Translations under genes and position numbers: made by a program
Shown: in pieces, positions 22,684-35,400 of the stretch
How positions within the stretch are numbered: position 1 is the stretch's first letter
How the letters are laid out: every line of letters begins with the position of its first letter
Source of the DNA: Volvox africanus
Taxonomy: Eukaryota > Chlorophyta > Chlorophyceae > Chlamydomonadales > Volvocaceae
DNA: 64,000 bases
Direction of reading: 5' to 3'
Assembly: GCA_030268105.1 (NCBI GenBank)
Contig: BSDZ01000009.1
Span: 2,059,501 to 2,123,500 of the forward strand
Notes under the pieces: model-generated
The model's database searches: none
What the model was told of the DNA's origin: nothing
Seen by the model: the letters and a program-made list of their open reading frames with translations, nothing else

Positions 22684-25460
22684 ATGCTAAGTCGCTCTTT
22701 TGCATCTGGACAACTCCAGCCGCCGTCTACCTTCTTAGCCTTTCGTGAGTTCCGAATGGCTCACGCTGTTGCTGGTGCTGTGAGCCGCAAGACTGTCTTA
22801 ATTACAGTATCAAGGCAGCGGGTGCTTCCGAAATGCCTGCCACGCTCTGCCACGGCAACTTGCGCTCGCTCTACTTCGCACGACCTAGCACGTGGACAAG
22901 GGTGGGGCGTATCCTCACGGCGCAGCGTGATCTCTCATGCTAAGGTAAGTACTTACGGAAGCTATCTTTCGACCTGAACCTTCGGAACAAACGTATGAAC
23001 GTTACTTTGCCTGACCAAATGGTCACGCCGTTGTCGCACACAGCGGAACCCATATGCTTAAAACCCCACATCTCGGCTCCCACCCGCGAGCTCAGGTTCA
23101 AAAGATCAACGGAGAGGAACTTGAGGTAGCGATCGCTGGGCGGGACACCACCCTGATCGTTGACTTCTTTGCGGTGAGCACTGAAGACGTTGATAAGCAT
23201 TCTCCATTAGCCGAGCCGATGCACGTTCCGTTTCTTTCCCGGTAGACCTTCTGCACCCACTGCAGCTGTGGAGTTGTGCATGCAATCAGCTTTCTTTATT
23301 ACTGCTGCTGCCAGCGGTGTTTTTTTATCGTTTATGGGAGTCTGACTTTGGGTACAGGTCAAGTAACGAAAAACATTTTTCCGTCACGGTGGTTACAAAC
23401 TTACAATAGCGGAAAAGGCCAGGGGCCCTTTGGGGCCTCCTCAGAGCATGGAACCCCCTAAATACCACCTTGCCTCAGTTCTTAGGAGGTTCACTTTGTA
23501 ACACAGGGTGCGTTTGTAACACAGGGTGCGATAGCGCATGATGCCGGGGTGCAAATTCCGCCATTCCCCAACCTGTGCAGCGAACGTCCTCGGCCGCCCC
23601 TGACAACCCGTAGGGCAGCTTGCGCCTTGCACCAGACGGACAGGATTCTTTTGTTTTCCTGGTACTACCTTAACCGTCCACTTTTCTTCATCAGGGTTCC
23701 TGCGGGTCGTAGCCCTGACGCAGCGCCAGCCCGGATATCCACCATAGGGCAGACGGAATTCATGTGCATCCTGTCGTGCCTGTATTAACTTGAGTATACT
23801 AGCCAGGTTTTGACCAAGGGACCTTGTGTCACAGACTAGCAATTCGCACCACTGTAACACAGGTGTAACAGAGCTTGTCATGCCAGGGTGCTAGTTCCCC
23901 GTTACACACTTAAGGATGGCTCCCTCTCACTATTTGCTCTGCATGTATCCACTTGTGGTTGCTGTTCACCACGTCACCAGGTGGAAAACGGGAAATGGTC
24001 TCTATGTGTAGTGAAATGTGTTGAACTTCAGGCCTTAGCGTACTTGCACATGCACAAGCCATCAGGCTGGAGAACCCTCCTGACCTGGTGGAACTGCTTG
24101 CCATTGACTATGAACTAGCTTAGCAAATCGTTTTTTTGTTTTTGGAATAGCAACAGCTTTGGGGGGCTTCATGTCATACGTACATTCATACGTTTTCCAG
24201 GTAAAAATGCCTCCTTTGTGTAGTATCCTGGGGTATCTACGGGTATTGTCCAGGATAGGCCGTGTATGGTCATCTTCCGATTGGGCGTTTGCTTAGGCGG
24301 ACACAAAAGAGAGACGACATTTTGTGAAATCTACCGGGCCTTTGGACCCGATGGCCCAGCAGTGGGAGGGGGCCTTGAACCAGGGCTAATACCTTGAAAT
24401 CCCCTCAACACAATTGTTGAACTCTATTCAATCCACCTGCAGGTGTTACCCCATTGGAAGGTTTTCAAATAATTGGTCATCTTGGACTATTATTGACCCA
24501 TACATTTCCCAGGATCGTACACCTTGTACCATCACAAGTCGCAACCAATTTTCCTGGTTTAAAGTTACCAGCTTCTGAAGTCCAAAATATGTTTTTGGTT
24601 ACGAAAGTAACTGGTTACTGAAAAACCTGGCTACCAGACGCCAGTCGTGTACACAGTATCCCCTGCAGCCTGCACCCAAAGTATTAAGTACATTTTTTAA
24701 GTGTCCATGTCTTTCCGAAGTAGTACGTAGTAGTATTCCCAAACATCTGGGAAATTAGCGCCGACCCTAACCCTGAGGCGCATAGAAGGAAAAACCTTAC
24801 GTACTTCTACCTACTTCCGTCCTTCATGCAGCAATTCGATCTTTGACGTTTCATTTTGCTTTGCCTAAAAACATTGTTTCCTCCTCTGCCCTTTCTCTTA
24901 GCCGTGGCTTCCCATATTCTAATCCCTCCCAGTTCTGTTGGGTGTTTGATCTGTAGACCTGGTGCGGACCTTGCCTCCTACTCGCCCGTGAGCTTGAGCA
25001 GGTACACTAGTCAGGGATTGCATTCTTCCCTCCGTTTAGTTTGCTTTCGCTAATAATTGTTATAGCTTTATTCCCTAGTCCCTATTGTTGTCCCTGTCCT
25101 TGTCGCTGTTCTTCCATAACTCGCTATCGGTGGCATTAGGGTCGTACGACAGGCATCTGGGTCGGCGTGTGTTCAATCGCCAGCCACCAGGAAGCGTTTG
25201 GAATCCAGACTGAGGGAGATCCGTCTGAAGTAAGGGTTGCGGTGTGCCATACAACGCATGTTTTGCCGTAAACTATTGCCAGGTCGCGGAGCAGCTGGAC
25301 GGGAAGGTACGGGTGGTCAAGGTGGATGTGGACGAGAACCCCGAGCTCAGCAACCTCCTCAAGGTGTGCGTGGTTTACGAGATGGGTCGCGGGCATTAGG
25401 GTGTGCCGCTTACCACATCTGACTTTCTTTCATAGACGCCGCAGGGTTTTATCAAGTTAT

Positions 25461-25550
<90 letters not shown>

Positions 25551-25966
25551 ACATTTACACGCAGCAAATGATCACACCTTTGACAAGCATCGTATATAAA
25601 CCCAGCAGAGTAATAACTAATGGAGTGACTCCTTTTTGGTCACGTACTGATCATCAACCTCACCATACCTTAATCGGCGTCCTGTTTCGCCCTGTTACTC
25701 TCCCCAGTACATTGTACATTACACTGCGCAGCACGAAGAGCTTTTGGTTCTTTGCTTTCATCGAATTCAAATTCCAATCTCAATTCGTCCCCGTTTCCCC
25801 GCCCCTCTACCCACAGATTCAGGGCCTTCCCACGCTGGTTATCATCCCGAAGGACAACGGCAAGCCTGCGCTGCGTACCGAGGGCCTTCTGCCAGCCGCA
25901 CAGATCATGGAGATTGTCTCACAGCTCGAGAGCGGCACGCTCCAGGCCCAGCCACAACAGCAGTGA
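22684..25966 (+). CDS. TRXz: Chloroplast thioredoxin z (CITRX-type)
   Basis: Exons 22684-22944, 23096-23173, 24957-25001, 25283-25363 and 25817-25966 are all phase 0 and give 204 residues. Residues 1-~85 are Ser/Arg/Ala-rich with few acidic residues, a typical chloroplast transit peptide. The thioredoxin fold follows: LIVDFFA, the active site TWCGPCLLLARELEQ, VRVVKVDVDENPEL and the cis-proline strand GLPTLVIIP. RTEGLLPAAQIMEIV near the C-terminus is the hallmark of the TRX z/CITRX subfamily and separates it from Trx m, f, x and y. In plants TRX z sits in the plastid-encoded RNA polymerase complex with fructokinase-like proteins and is needed for plastid transcription; that role here is by homology. 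Exon 3 is only 45 nt and carries the whole redox site. It follows a 1.78-kb intron containing a repeat copy. Confidence 0.92.
23319..24626 (+). repeat. Dispersed repeat A, long copy inside TRXz intron 2
   Basis: Three blocks match 50321-50691 in order and orientation: about 23319-23483, 23918-24010 and 24566-24626. The middle block shares ATTTGCTCTGCATGTATCCA and the neighbouring CACCACGTCACCAGGTGGAAAAC. The regions between the blocks are missing from the short copy. No long ORF or clear terminal inverted repeat is present, so it looks like a non-autonomous element. Both edges are rich in short GTAAC/GTTAC motifs. Boundaries are approximate. Confidence 0.7.
23495..23530 (+). repeat. 18-bp direct tandem duplication
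   Basis: TTTGTAACACAGGGTGCG occurs twice back to back, in TRXz intron 2 within repeat A. Confidence 0.9.
25464..25550. repeat. (TA)n microsatellite in TRXz intron 4
   Basis: About 87 bp of alternating AT, interrupted once by a C (TATACATATA near 25529). It lies in the intron between the exon ending at 25363 and the last exon. Its length may be uncertain in the assembly. Confidence 0.97.
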
Positions 25967-28900
25967 GTAGTGTTGCAGTTGCGGCCTCTTTTGGCTGCGC
26001 TTCTGGCGGCTGTTGGCAACCCACCCTGTTGAAGGGTTACCCTGTCAGATGCACCTGCCCTTCTCAGAACCAAAGGGCAGGGTGCGCAATTTCGTGAGTG
26101 CGCTCCTGGAAGTGGATGAGGGGCCAATCCGTTCTTTAAGGCCACAGCTGCAGTGACATCCGGAAGATCCAAGCTCATGTCATCTGATGCATCAACCCCG
26201 TGGGAGTGGGAGTGGCAGCATCAGCCGATGGGATTAGCTCCGCAGGAGCAGTCGGAGCATCCTTCGCGGATGGTTACTGTGGGCTGGCCATTGCGCACTA
26301 ACAGGGACGCAGATCCAAGATGAGGCTCTGGCGTGGCGGTCTAAGTCTGGTGTCTTTATTGATTGAACAGCAGCCCTGAATCTGCAGTTGAGGCGGCGCT
26401 TCAGTTGCTGTTTCGCTCCTGCCACTTCCGGCGAATGGCCCGCTGCCTTTTAGTCGGATGCCGAGCTGCGGGAACGGTACACAAGCAGGGGTCCTGCTGT
26501 ATTTACCTCCGCTTATGCTAACAGTTGTGATACATGGGTGGCCTGTTGCCCAGCAGGATATGGGAGGGTTGTGGCTCCACTGCTAGCGTGCTCTAATCTC
26601 CCACTGATGCCGGTGTGCTGAAGCTGCAGCCGCTCAGGTCCATATCAATAATGGGCGTCGTTACGGTGACGTTTCCTTGTCTGTGGTGAGTAACCTGAGC
26701 AAAGCCTGAAGGACCCAAGCGAAGTTGAGCCTTGCCCCGCGCGGATTGCGGACCTGATATGTGAACCCACTGGGTTACCAGGGCCAGCAGTAGCAGCAGC
26801 GTGAAAGCTGCAAGCAGCCAAGGTGCCTAATGCAGTTCCCAAAAGGCGTGTTTGTTTGTTTGTGGTGTTTTTTGCGAAGTCGCCAGTACCGCTGCACAGC
26901 ATTCGGGCTCGGGTGCATGACTCCTCCGGAGAGAGCAGACTGGGCAGACAGCGGCGGTGGCTGCTGCTGCGGCAGTGGTGGCGGTGGCGGTGGTCAGTTT
27001 ATCAGTGCCTACGTGCAGCTGCCATGTAGTGTGGATCGTCCTGTCCATGAGACGAGGGGAAGAAGGCCTTGATAGCCTTGCTAGCGAGAGCAGGGATGTT
27101 AGGGTGCTGCGGACGCAAACTGCAGCTGCGCTGCATATGGATGTCTGCTTGCCCGCCTGGCCGTATATCCGACTGCCTGGCTGGTTTCGTCTCCCTGCGT
27201 ATCTGGCTGCCTTAGGTCAGAAGTCAACGCTGCGTTGGCGTTGACTTTCGGCCTCACATTCAGGACGTCACTACGCAGCGACTGCTGGATGATCCGATGT
27301 CGTAGGGCCTTCTACGTTGCCATGTCGCCAGATGCACATGCCAAAACACGGTTCATTCTCTTATGTGACTATGTTTCTAAGGAGCCACATATTCAGGTAG
27401 TAGGCATGGCGGTTTGCAAATCGCGCTGTAGGTGCCTAACACTCTGCATAAATCTGGTCAGAAATACGTAGTTGAATACATAGTTGCTGTGGCATCAGTA
27501 TGCATTTCGACAGCTGGCTCGCCATAGGCACGGCATTAAAGCACCTGTTTGGAGGCGTTTGGTTTGTTGAGGCTGTTGGTGATGTCGCAGTGGCAAAGCG
27601 GTTATCACACGCAAAATGTATGTACGTGCGTTTTGGGTTGGTATGTTAATATGGATTTACGTCGTCTCGCCCTTTTTCGTCCAAATGTTAACTGTTTAGT
27701 AGAAATAAAGCCTTCCGGAATCGTGACATTTGATTTCTTGGAGAACGAACCGAGTCCGAATCCAGGCCTCCATTATATCCTGACTCACTCGACCTTTTAT
27801 TGTATCGTCCCGTAAGAGCAACGGAATATGGATTACGTCAACAGCCTATACATATCGGGTCCATCCGGGGGGTTGGGGGCAAGGTGCGGCCCCGGCGAGT
27901 GTGTGCGACCGCAAAAGCGGCCATAACGTCGAGTTCCGTGGTGGTAATACGTTCTGATCCTATGCTTGAGCAAGTGGTCAGGAGTGCTAGCCCTGTAGCT
28001 GTATAAACCCTGAGGCTCCCTGACTTGGTGGGCAAGGTGGTTGAAACTGCCTAGAGAGTGGCGCATGTAAAACCCATATACTCTTGACACCTCGACGGAA
28101 CATGAGAACCAATATGATTGGTAACTGAGCAGCCCGGGGCTGCCAAAAGGCGGATAGGAAAAACCAATCTGTGAAAAAACTGACAGTCATCGTATTCATG
28201 CACGAGATATAGAAATATGAACCACTAGTGTGCCGATAATGACCTCTTAAACCGCAATAGCCCACAAATACCAACCGCTAGCTCAGGAACAAAGAGATCA
28301 GTGCGACGGAACTTCTCTAGAACTATTAGTCCAGTACTGTCACTGTGCCGTCATTCACAACGGACCCAACTGCCAGCATATCCTGAACCTATTTAGGACT
28401 GCTTTAGGCCTCAGCCCCTCTCAGCGGCTGGGGAGCGGCGCCAACCGCCGACAAAAGCGCAGTGGCGCTGTTGACATTACCTATGTTATATCTACCTATC
28501 AACGAACCTATCGCCGTCTAACTATTTAATGCTGCTAGATGGGACCCATGGGCCTCTCTCAGTGCAACGAAACGTTGTTGCCTAACAGTGGCTGCTGGCC
28601 ACCCCTACAACCTACACTCCAGGCTCCGGGCAACCTACAACCTTTTTGATCACCGTTTTCCTAAGAGCCGCTTTTTGTCCAGGATGCCCTGTCTAGATCA
28701 AAGTGCCGCAGTTTTATCCGGCCAGGCACGGCGGACACGGGCGGACCTGGATACTCCAGGATGCAGCCAAGTGCAACGCATAAATCGCAAAGTCGCTTTG
28801 CAACGAAAAGTCGCTAGGCAGGCACCGCATATCGGCAGCGCAGGTGCGCGGCTGCAGTGAATCCATGGAACAAATCGCAAAATTCCAAACTATGCCTACA

Positions 28901-29424
28901 ACGAATTCTACATCATCGTTCTGTAACAAATCTTTGCTCTATTCAACGCCAGCACGAAAATATGGTTTGGAACATATAGCCGAGCGATAATCGATTATGC
29001 AACAGCGCATTAGCTCCATGCTGTGTCATCAACGCTTGCCCGTCTGCCCGTCTATCCATCCGGAACCCCGGCATCCCCCCGCAGCCTGCCAGAAGTTCTG
29101 AGGACACGTCCATCCTATGCCACCATCCCCATCCGTACCTGACATCGTTTCATGATGCTCCGATGTGCGATCAGGGCCTGTAGCCGTTCTCGCTCCATTA
29201 TAACATACTACTCCCCAACAACAACCCGCCGCAACTCATTTTTCCGCTTCATCTTTTGGGGCGTGCGTTGATCTTGACGCAAGTGTCGAATGCCTCAATC
29301 ACGAAGCAGTGTTCTGAACATCAATCGCCAACCAGACGCGATGAAGGCTATCAACAGCAACGCCAAACCAGGCCAAGTCAAGCCAAGCAAACGGCAGCAG
29401 CAGCATAAGCAGCAAATCCCTCGC
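25967..29424. other. Gene-free spacer between convergent TRXz and giant gene
   Basis: The left end should be TRXz 3' UTR and the right end 3' UTR of the giant gene. I looked for small conserved exons on both strands and saw none. Short (GGC/GGT)n runs occur at about 26950-27000. A 10-bp inverted repeat with a 7-nt loop is at 27221-27247. Nothing else is visible. Confidence 0.35.
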
Positions 29425-32400
29425 TCATAAAGCATGCGGCGATGGTTGCTGCTGCTGCTGACGGAACCGAAGCCTCTCTGTCGCCGCGCCGGCAGCGGGC
29501 TTCTCATCAGGGGCAGCTCCTCCCGCCGTGACCACTACTGCCGCGCCCCACACGATCATGGCCGTGTCCAACTGAGGATCCTGTGACTCTGCCGCCCATC
29601 CCCCCTCTTCCTCCTCCTCCTCCTCCTCCTCCTCCTCCTCCCCTTTCCACTCCCCCTCCTCTTCCTCCCCGTTCCACTCGCCCTCTTCCTCCTCTGCCTG
29701 TTCCCATTTCCATTCGCCTTGTTCCACTTCCCCTTCCTCCACTACCCCGCACCACTCCCCCTCCTCTTGCTCCTCCCCCTCCTCCGCTTCCTCCATCGCC
29801 CCACACCACTCGCCCTCCTCCTGCTCCTCCTCCCCCTCCCCGGTCATCGAACCAATCCCCTCGGACTCCCCGATGGATTTGAAAGACTCATCCTCATCCA
29901 CCACGTCTACTCTCCTGCCCAGTTCTCTCTCTCGAGCACTTCTTCCAAACCATCCTTCGGCCCCTCCCCTCCATACCTCTTCCACCTCCTCCAGCCGCTC
30001 CCAACGCATTGAGTGCGTGCCCAAAGATGCTGTCCCCACGGACGCACTCCCTTCGCCCATTTCAAAGCTTCGCTCCGACACAGCTGGGTCTGGGGTGGGC
30101 TGTAGCTGCTGCTTCTGCTGACCGGCGGTGCCGCCACTGCCATCAAACTCCACTTCAAACGGCTCCGCCGTCCTCCGCCGTGTCACATCGACCAGCGCGT
30201 TGCAAAGCGGAAATCCAACCCCAACCCCAGCAGTGCTGGTTGTGCTCAGGCTACAGCTACCGGCGCTCCGAAACCGCTGTTGATGCAAACCTGCCGCTGC
30301 CGGCACCGGTGCATCAAGGGCCGCCGCCGTCGCCACCGCTGGCTGTTTTACTCCGGGTCGCCATCCGGTAGCCTCCATCTGCTTAGGAGGTGGAAGCCGC
30401 TTCAGTCGATGGACATCGAAGGGCCGAGGCACCAGCCCCATACCCACGACGTGCTGCTGCAAGCTCTCAGAGCCCTTCCAGGACGGTTGCACTCCCTCCT
30501 CCCTCCCGACAGTAGCAATATTCCCAGCGGCCCTCCGGCCTGGACCCGCCGCTGATGTCTCCGCAGCCATCATCGCCGCCGTGCTTAACGGACTTTCAGC
30601 CGTTGCTAGTGGCGAGCTACTGTACGAATAACAAGTTCTGTCCCCTCCGTCTCGTGCGGAAACCGTGCAACGCCCGACCTCAAGCTTTCGTAGTCCATAG
30701 CCACGAACCGACCGCAAGTGGATCAGTGAGATATCGGTATCGGGGCACAAACGGACGCCGGCGTTGATTTCCTCCGGCGCACCCACCGGCGGCACGGCAG
30801 CACCAACGGAAGTCCACGACAATGCTGGAGAATCTGCCGCCAGCGTGCCCGGCACCGCCGGCAGCGGCGGTTGCATTGATGGAAGCGGGTCCTGCATGTA
30901 CGGCAACGGTTCCAGGGGCAGCGGCTGTAGCGGCACTGGCGCTGAATAGTCCATCGATGACGGTCTTGGCTGTAGCGGCGACGGCAGGTTATCGAGCGCT
31001 AGCGGTGACTCCCGTGTCGGCAGTGGCGACGCCGCTGCTTCGGTGATAGCAGTGGATGATTGCGGTGAAAGTGATGATGTGAGTGGGTCGAGAAGTGAGG
31101 ATGGGTGCAGACTTTCTGGCGGCTGTAGCGGCTGCATTGGACCACCATCCTCCTCTTCCGTGTCCTCCGTTTCCTCATAGTACTGAACCACGCATTTCAT
31201 CAGGGCTACTTCGCTTCCAGCGGGGTTGCAACCGATATCGATGACGACATCGGCCCGCGGTGGTGCCGCTGCTGACGTCACTGCGAAATCATCTGACATA
31301 AGCCCTATATGGAAGGGCATCGGTGAGGGCGGAGAGGTCCTGCAACCGGACGGCGAACCCATGGGTGCGGGTGACGCCAATGGCGTCACCGCGGCTAACA
31401 ATGCCGAAATGGAGGCCGCCAGGGAAGGTGCGGGAAGCTGCTGCTGCTGCCGCCGCTCTTTTGGTGGTGGATCATTATGAAGGGGCCGAACCAACGACTG
31501 CTGAAGCGGTGGGGCCGATTCCACCGCTGCGTCCAGCTGCCGCGTTGCAGAACTCGCCGCCTGCGGTGGCTTGGTTTCGGCAATAGCTGTTGGTGATGGC
31601 GGCGGCTCCAGCGCCGCTGGCATGGACGCCTGAGCCAGTCGCATGCCACCTTCGAACCCAACGGCTGCGGATTGCGTCATCTGCGGTACCGCCACCAGCT
31701 CCAACACCCCCACTGGTCGTGATTGCCGCCAGCCATTCATCTCCATACCGTAAGCCGCTGGTGGCGGTGGCAAATTTGGAGTTGCAGTCCTGCTTCGGCA
31801 AGATTGTAATTCACCGGAGCTCGCTGAACCATGGGTCCATCGCACTTCTGCATCATCTCCTGTCACCACGGTGGCGATAGGGCTCTCAGACCCAGCGCGA
31901 CTCACTGACCCGGGGGTCGCTCTTTTCATCATATTGCCATCGGTCTCACCCCCTTCCAGAATCGGAATGGTGACGACAGGACTCCCAGACCTAGCTGGGG
32001 CTTCGGCTGGACTCCCTGACCCACGGGTCGACCGTTCTGCCAACTCCACATCAGGATCATATACTGTTGGACCCCGGACGGTGATGCAGGCGCTCTCAGA
32101 CCCGTCGGCTGGACTCCCTGACCCACGGGTCGACCGTTCTGCTAACTCCACATCAGGATCATATACTGTCGGAACCTGGACAGTAATGACGGCGCTCCCA
32201 GACCCGTCGGCTGGACTCCCTGACCCACGGGTCGACCGTTCTGCTAACTCCACATCAGGATCATTTACTGTTGGACCCCGGACGGTGATGCAGGCGCTCT
32301 CAGACCCGTCGGCTGGACTCCCTGACCCACGGGTCGACCGTTCTGCTAACTCCACATCAGGATCATATACTGTCGGAACCTGGACAGTAATGACGGCGCT

Positions 32401-35400
32401 CCCAGACCCGTCGGCTGGACTCCCTGACCCACGGGTCGACCGTTCTGCCAACTCCACATCAGGATCATATACTGTTGGACCCCGGACGGTGATGCAGGCG
32501 CTCTCAGACCCGTCGGCTGGACTCCCTGACCCACGGGTCCACCGTTCTGCTAACTCCACATCAGGATCATATACTGTCGGAACCTGGACAGTAATGACGG
32601 CGCTCCCAGACCCATCGGCTGGACTCACTGACCCACGGGTCGACCGTTCTGCCAACTCCACATCAGGATCATATACTGTCGGAACCTGGACAGTAATGAC
32701 GGCGCTCCCAGACCCATCGGCTGGACTCACTGACCCACGGGTCGACCGTTCTGCCAACTCCACATCAGGATCATATACTGTCGGAACCTGGACAGTAATG
32801 ACGGCGCTCCCAGACCCGTCGGCTGGACTCACTGACCCACGGGTCGACCGTTCTGCTAACTCCACATCAGGATCATATACTGTTGGAACCTGGACAGTAA
32901 TGACGGCGCTCTCAGACCCGTCAGCATCATATTCCGCCGAATTTTGGACAGCGAAGACATGACTCTTGGACCTAGCCGCACACGGCGTCGCTGCCTCCTC
33001 TGACGCCACCGCTGGCTCCCTTGCCAGCTGCTCGTGTTGCAGCACCGTCGCCATCTCTCCCGGTGCTGCATTCACATTTGCCTGCGGCCTCGGCCTTGAC
33101 TCTGAGACGATATCGGTACGCGCCTCGGGCTCTTGTGATGCTTGTGGGATCCCAAGGCGGCTCTCCAACTTCGGCTGCCCTGGCGCTATTGCTGCTATTT
33201 CGTCTGCTACAAGTTCTATTGCTCCTGGTAGTAGTGCCACGGCTGCAGGGCCCCCACATTCGTTACAAACAGACGCCTGAAACCCTCGGGTTCCTTGCTG
33301 GGGCTTTGGAGACTGGGATCGGGTTTCTCCCTCGTCTTCTGATTGGGACTGCGGTTGCGGCAGTTGTGGTAACCGTTGTGGTGGCGGTTGCAGGGGCTGT
33401 TGCGCAGGCCGAACTAATCCGAGGCCGCCTCGGAACTCGTCCGACTCTAGTTCGAATGCCAGCTCCAAACGCCGGCGGGGCGGCAAGGAGCTACGACACG
33501 TCAGCGGCGGGGACGGCTCCTTCGACGACTGGTACTGCGGTGGCCGGTCGAGAGCCACGCCGTGTAGGGATGCTGATGATGCTGATGCTGATGTGGCAGC
33601 AGATCGTATTTCCGTAACCCGGGGAGCCGCGGCTGTAGCTGATGTTGTAGACAGTCTTGATGTGGCCATTGCACCTGTTGTAGCGGATCGGGACGTTTCA
33701 GTTGTGTCCATCTTCACCGCCGCCGCTGCGGCAACGTTTGCCTCAGGCCACGTAGCAGCCTGCACCATCGCTTCCTTCTTCACAGCCTCCGCCCCAGCTT
33801 TCGCCAACGCTGCATCCTTTTCCACCGGCTTCCCTGCTTCTTCCACCTTTGCCTCCAACCCCAGCTCCGCATCCATTTTCACAGCTGTCATCACCTCCGG
33901 CTCCGCATGCAGCTCCACCCTCTCCGCCACTTCGGCCTTCACAGTTTTCAGCTGGGCCGCGGCCTCAGCCCCACGAGCTGCCCCCGATTCCTCGGGGAAG
34001 CCTCCTCCTGACACGTCAATCTGTGCAGCCATTTCCCCTCTCACAGAGGCATATGCCCTCGCCGCAGAACCCGACTCTAACTTGACGGCCGCTGAGAGAG
34101 TCTGAGCTGCTGCCGCCACGGTGTTGGCCACAACGCCCGTCAATCCAAACTCCATCTGCTCCAAAACCTCTGGTACGGTACGTACCGCGCGCGCTATAGC
34201 CGGTTCTGAGTTCTCGCAGACCTTAATGTGGACAACGCTCGAAGATGCTACAGCCTTAATGGACGGTGATCTCGTCCTGCTGGATGTGGGTGCTACGGTC
34301 GATGTCGGTGACGCTGCCAGCCCCGCCTTGTACGCTGCTGCAACTGCCTTAAGCGACGTCCGCTTTAGCGGTGAAAGCACCGCCACTGTTGGTGCGACGT
34401 CAGGAGCACTTGGCTGGTCGTGGATCTGGCGGCACGACCCAGCTACAGCTGCCACCTGCGCTGCCGCCGCCTCCGAAGCAGCAGTCGCTTCCGTAACGAC
34501 CAAAGCTTCCTTTGCAGCGTAGGTTATAGCCACTGCAGCTTTGTCCCCGCCACCGCCGCCGCTGCTGCCACTGTGCGTCCCCCCCAGTACCGGCGCCCCG
34601 GCGTCATCCATTGCCTCCGCTGACCTCCGCAGGGCCGCTGCCGCCCTGCGGAATGCGAGTAGGTGTGTCCGAGTCCGCCCGTCAGGTACTACTGCCGCCG
34701 GCGGCGCCGGCATTCCCATTTCCACTTGGGCAGCTGCTGCCTGATCGCTCCGGGCCGGCCGCGCAGCGTTTCGGAGCGAGATTGCCCCGAATAAGCCACG
34801 GGACGGAGCCGCTGGCTGCTGCTGCTGCTGTTGTGACTGCGGCTTGCATTGCTGCAGTTTTATGGTCGCTGTGGCTTCATCATTGATGGCGCTTCGCAAT
34901 GCTGTATTTGGCCGGGTTTGCCACCGTTGCAGCGGCAAGATGGACGTGGCCACTGCCGCTGCGACTGCCTTTGGTGCAATCTCAGACACCGACGTCGCCT
35001 CTGGCAATCTCTCCTCCGAAGCCGTCACCACCGCCGCCGCCCCTTTCGGCTGTCCAGCTGCCGCCATCTGAGTGCCCGCCGTCACAGCCACCTTTGGCGG
35101 TGCGCCTGGCGGTGCCGTCACCTTGGCTGCGGCAGCTGCCAAGTTTGACCTTTCCATTGCTGCCGTCGCCGTCGCCGTCATTGCAGCCGCCTTGGGCTGT
35201 GTCAGCATCGTCTCTGCCGCCACGTTCAGCTTTTCTGCAACCGACACCATGGACTCTGCGCCTACCAAGGCATCAACCGTCACCGCCGCCGCCACCTGTG
35301 CCGCGGTCGCTTTCGGAGCCAGATCTGCGTGTGTGGACACGAACACCGACATCGGTACTTGTGATGCTTTGACCCGCTGCTGCTGCATCAAAATGCTGTG

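Noticed and set aside
25464..25550. (TA)n tract read as an ORF of alternating Ile/Tyr
   Set aside because: Pure dinucleotide repeat inside a TRXz intron; the ORF is an artefact of its periodicity.
31871..32962. 363-codon plus-strand ORF across the 102-bp array
   Set aside because: It stays open only because the repeat length is a multiple of three and each unit lacks stops on the antisense. The minus-strand frame continues for 2,266 codons with sensible flanks, so that is the coding strand.
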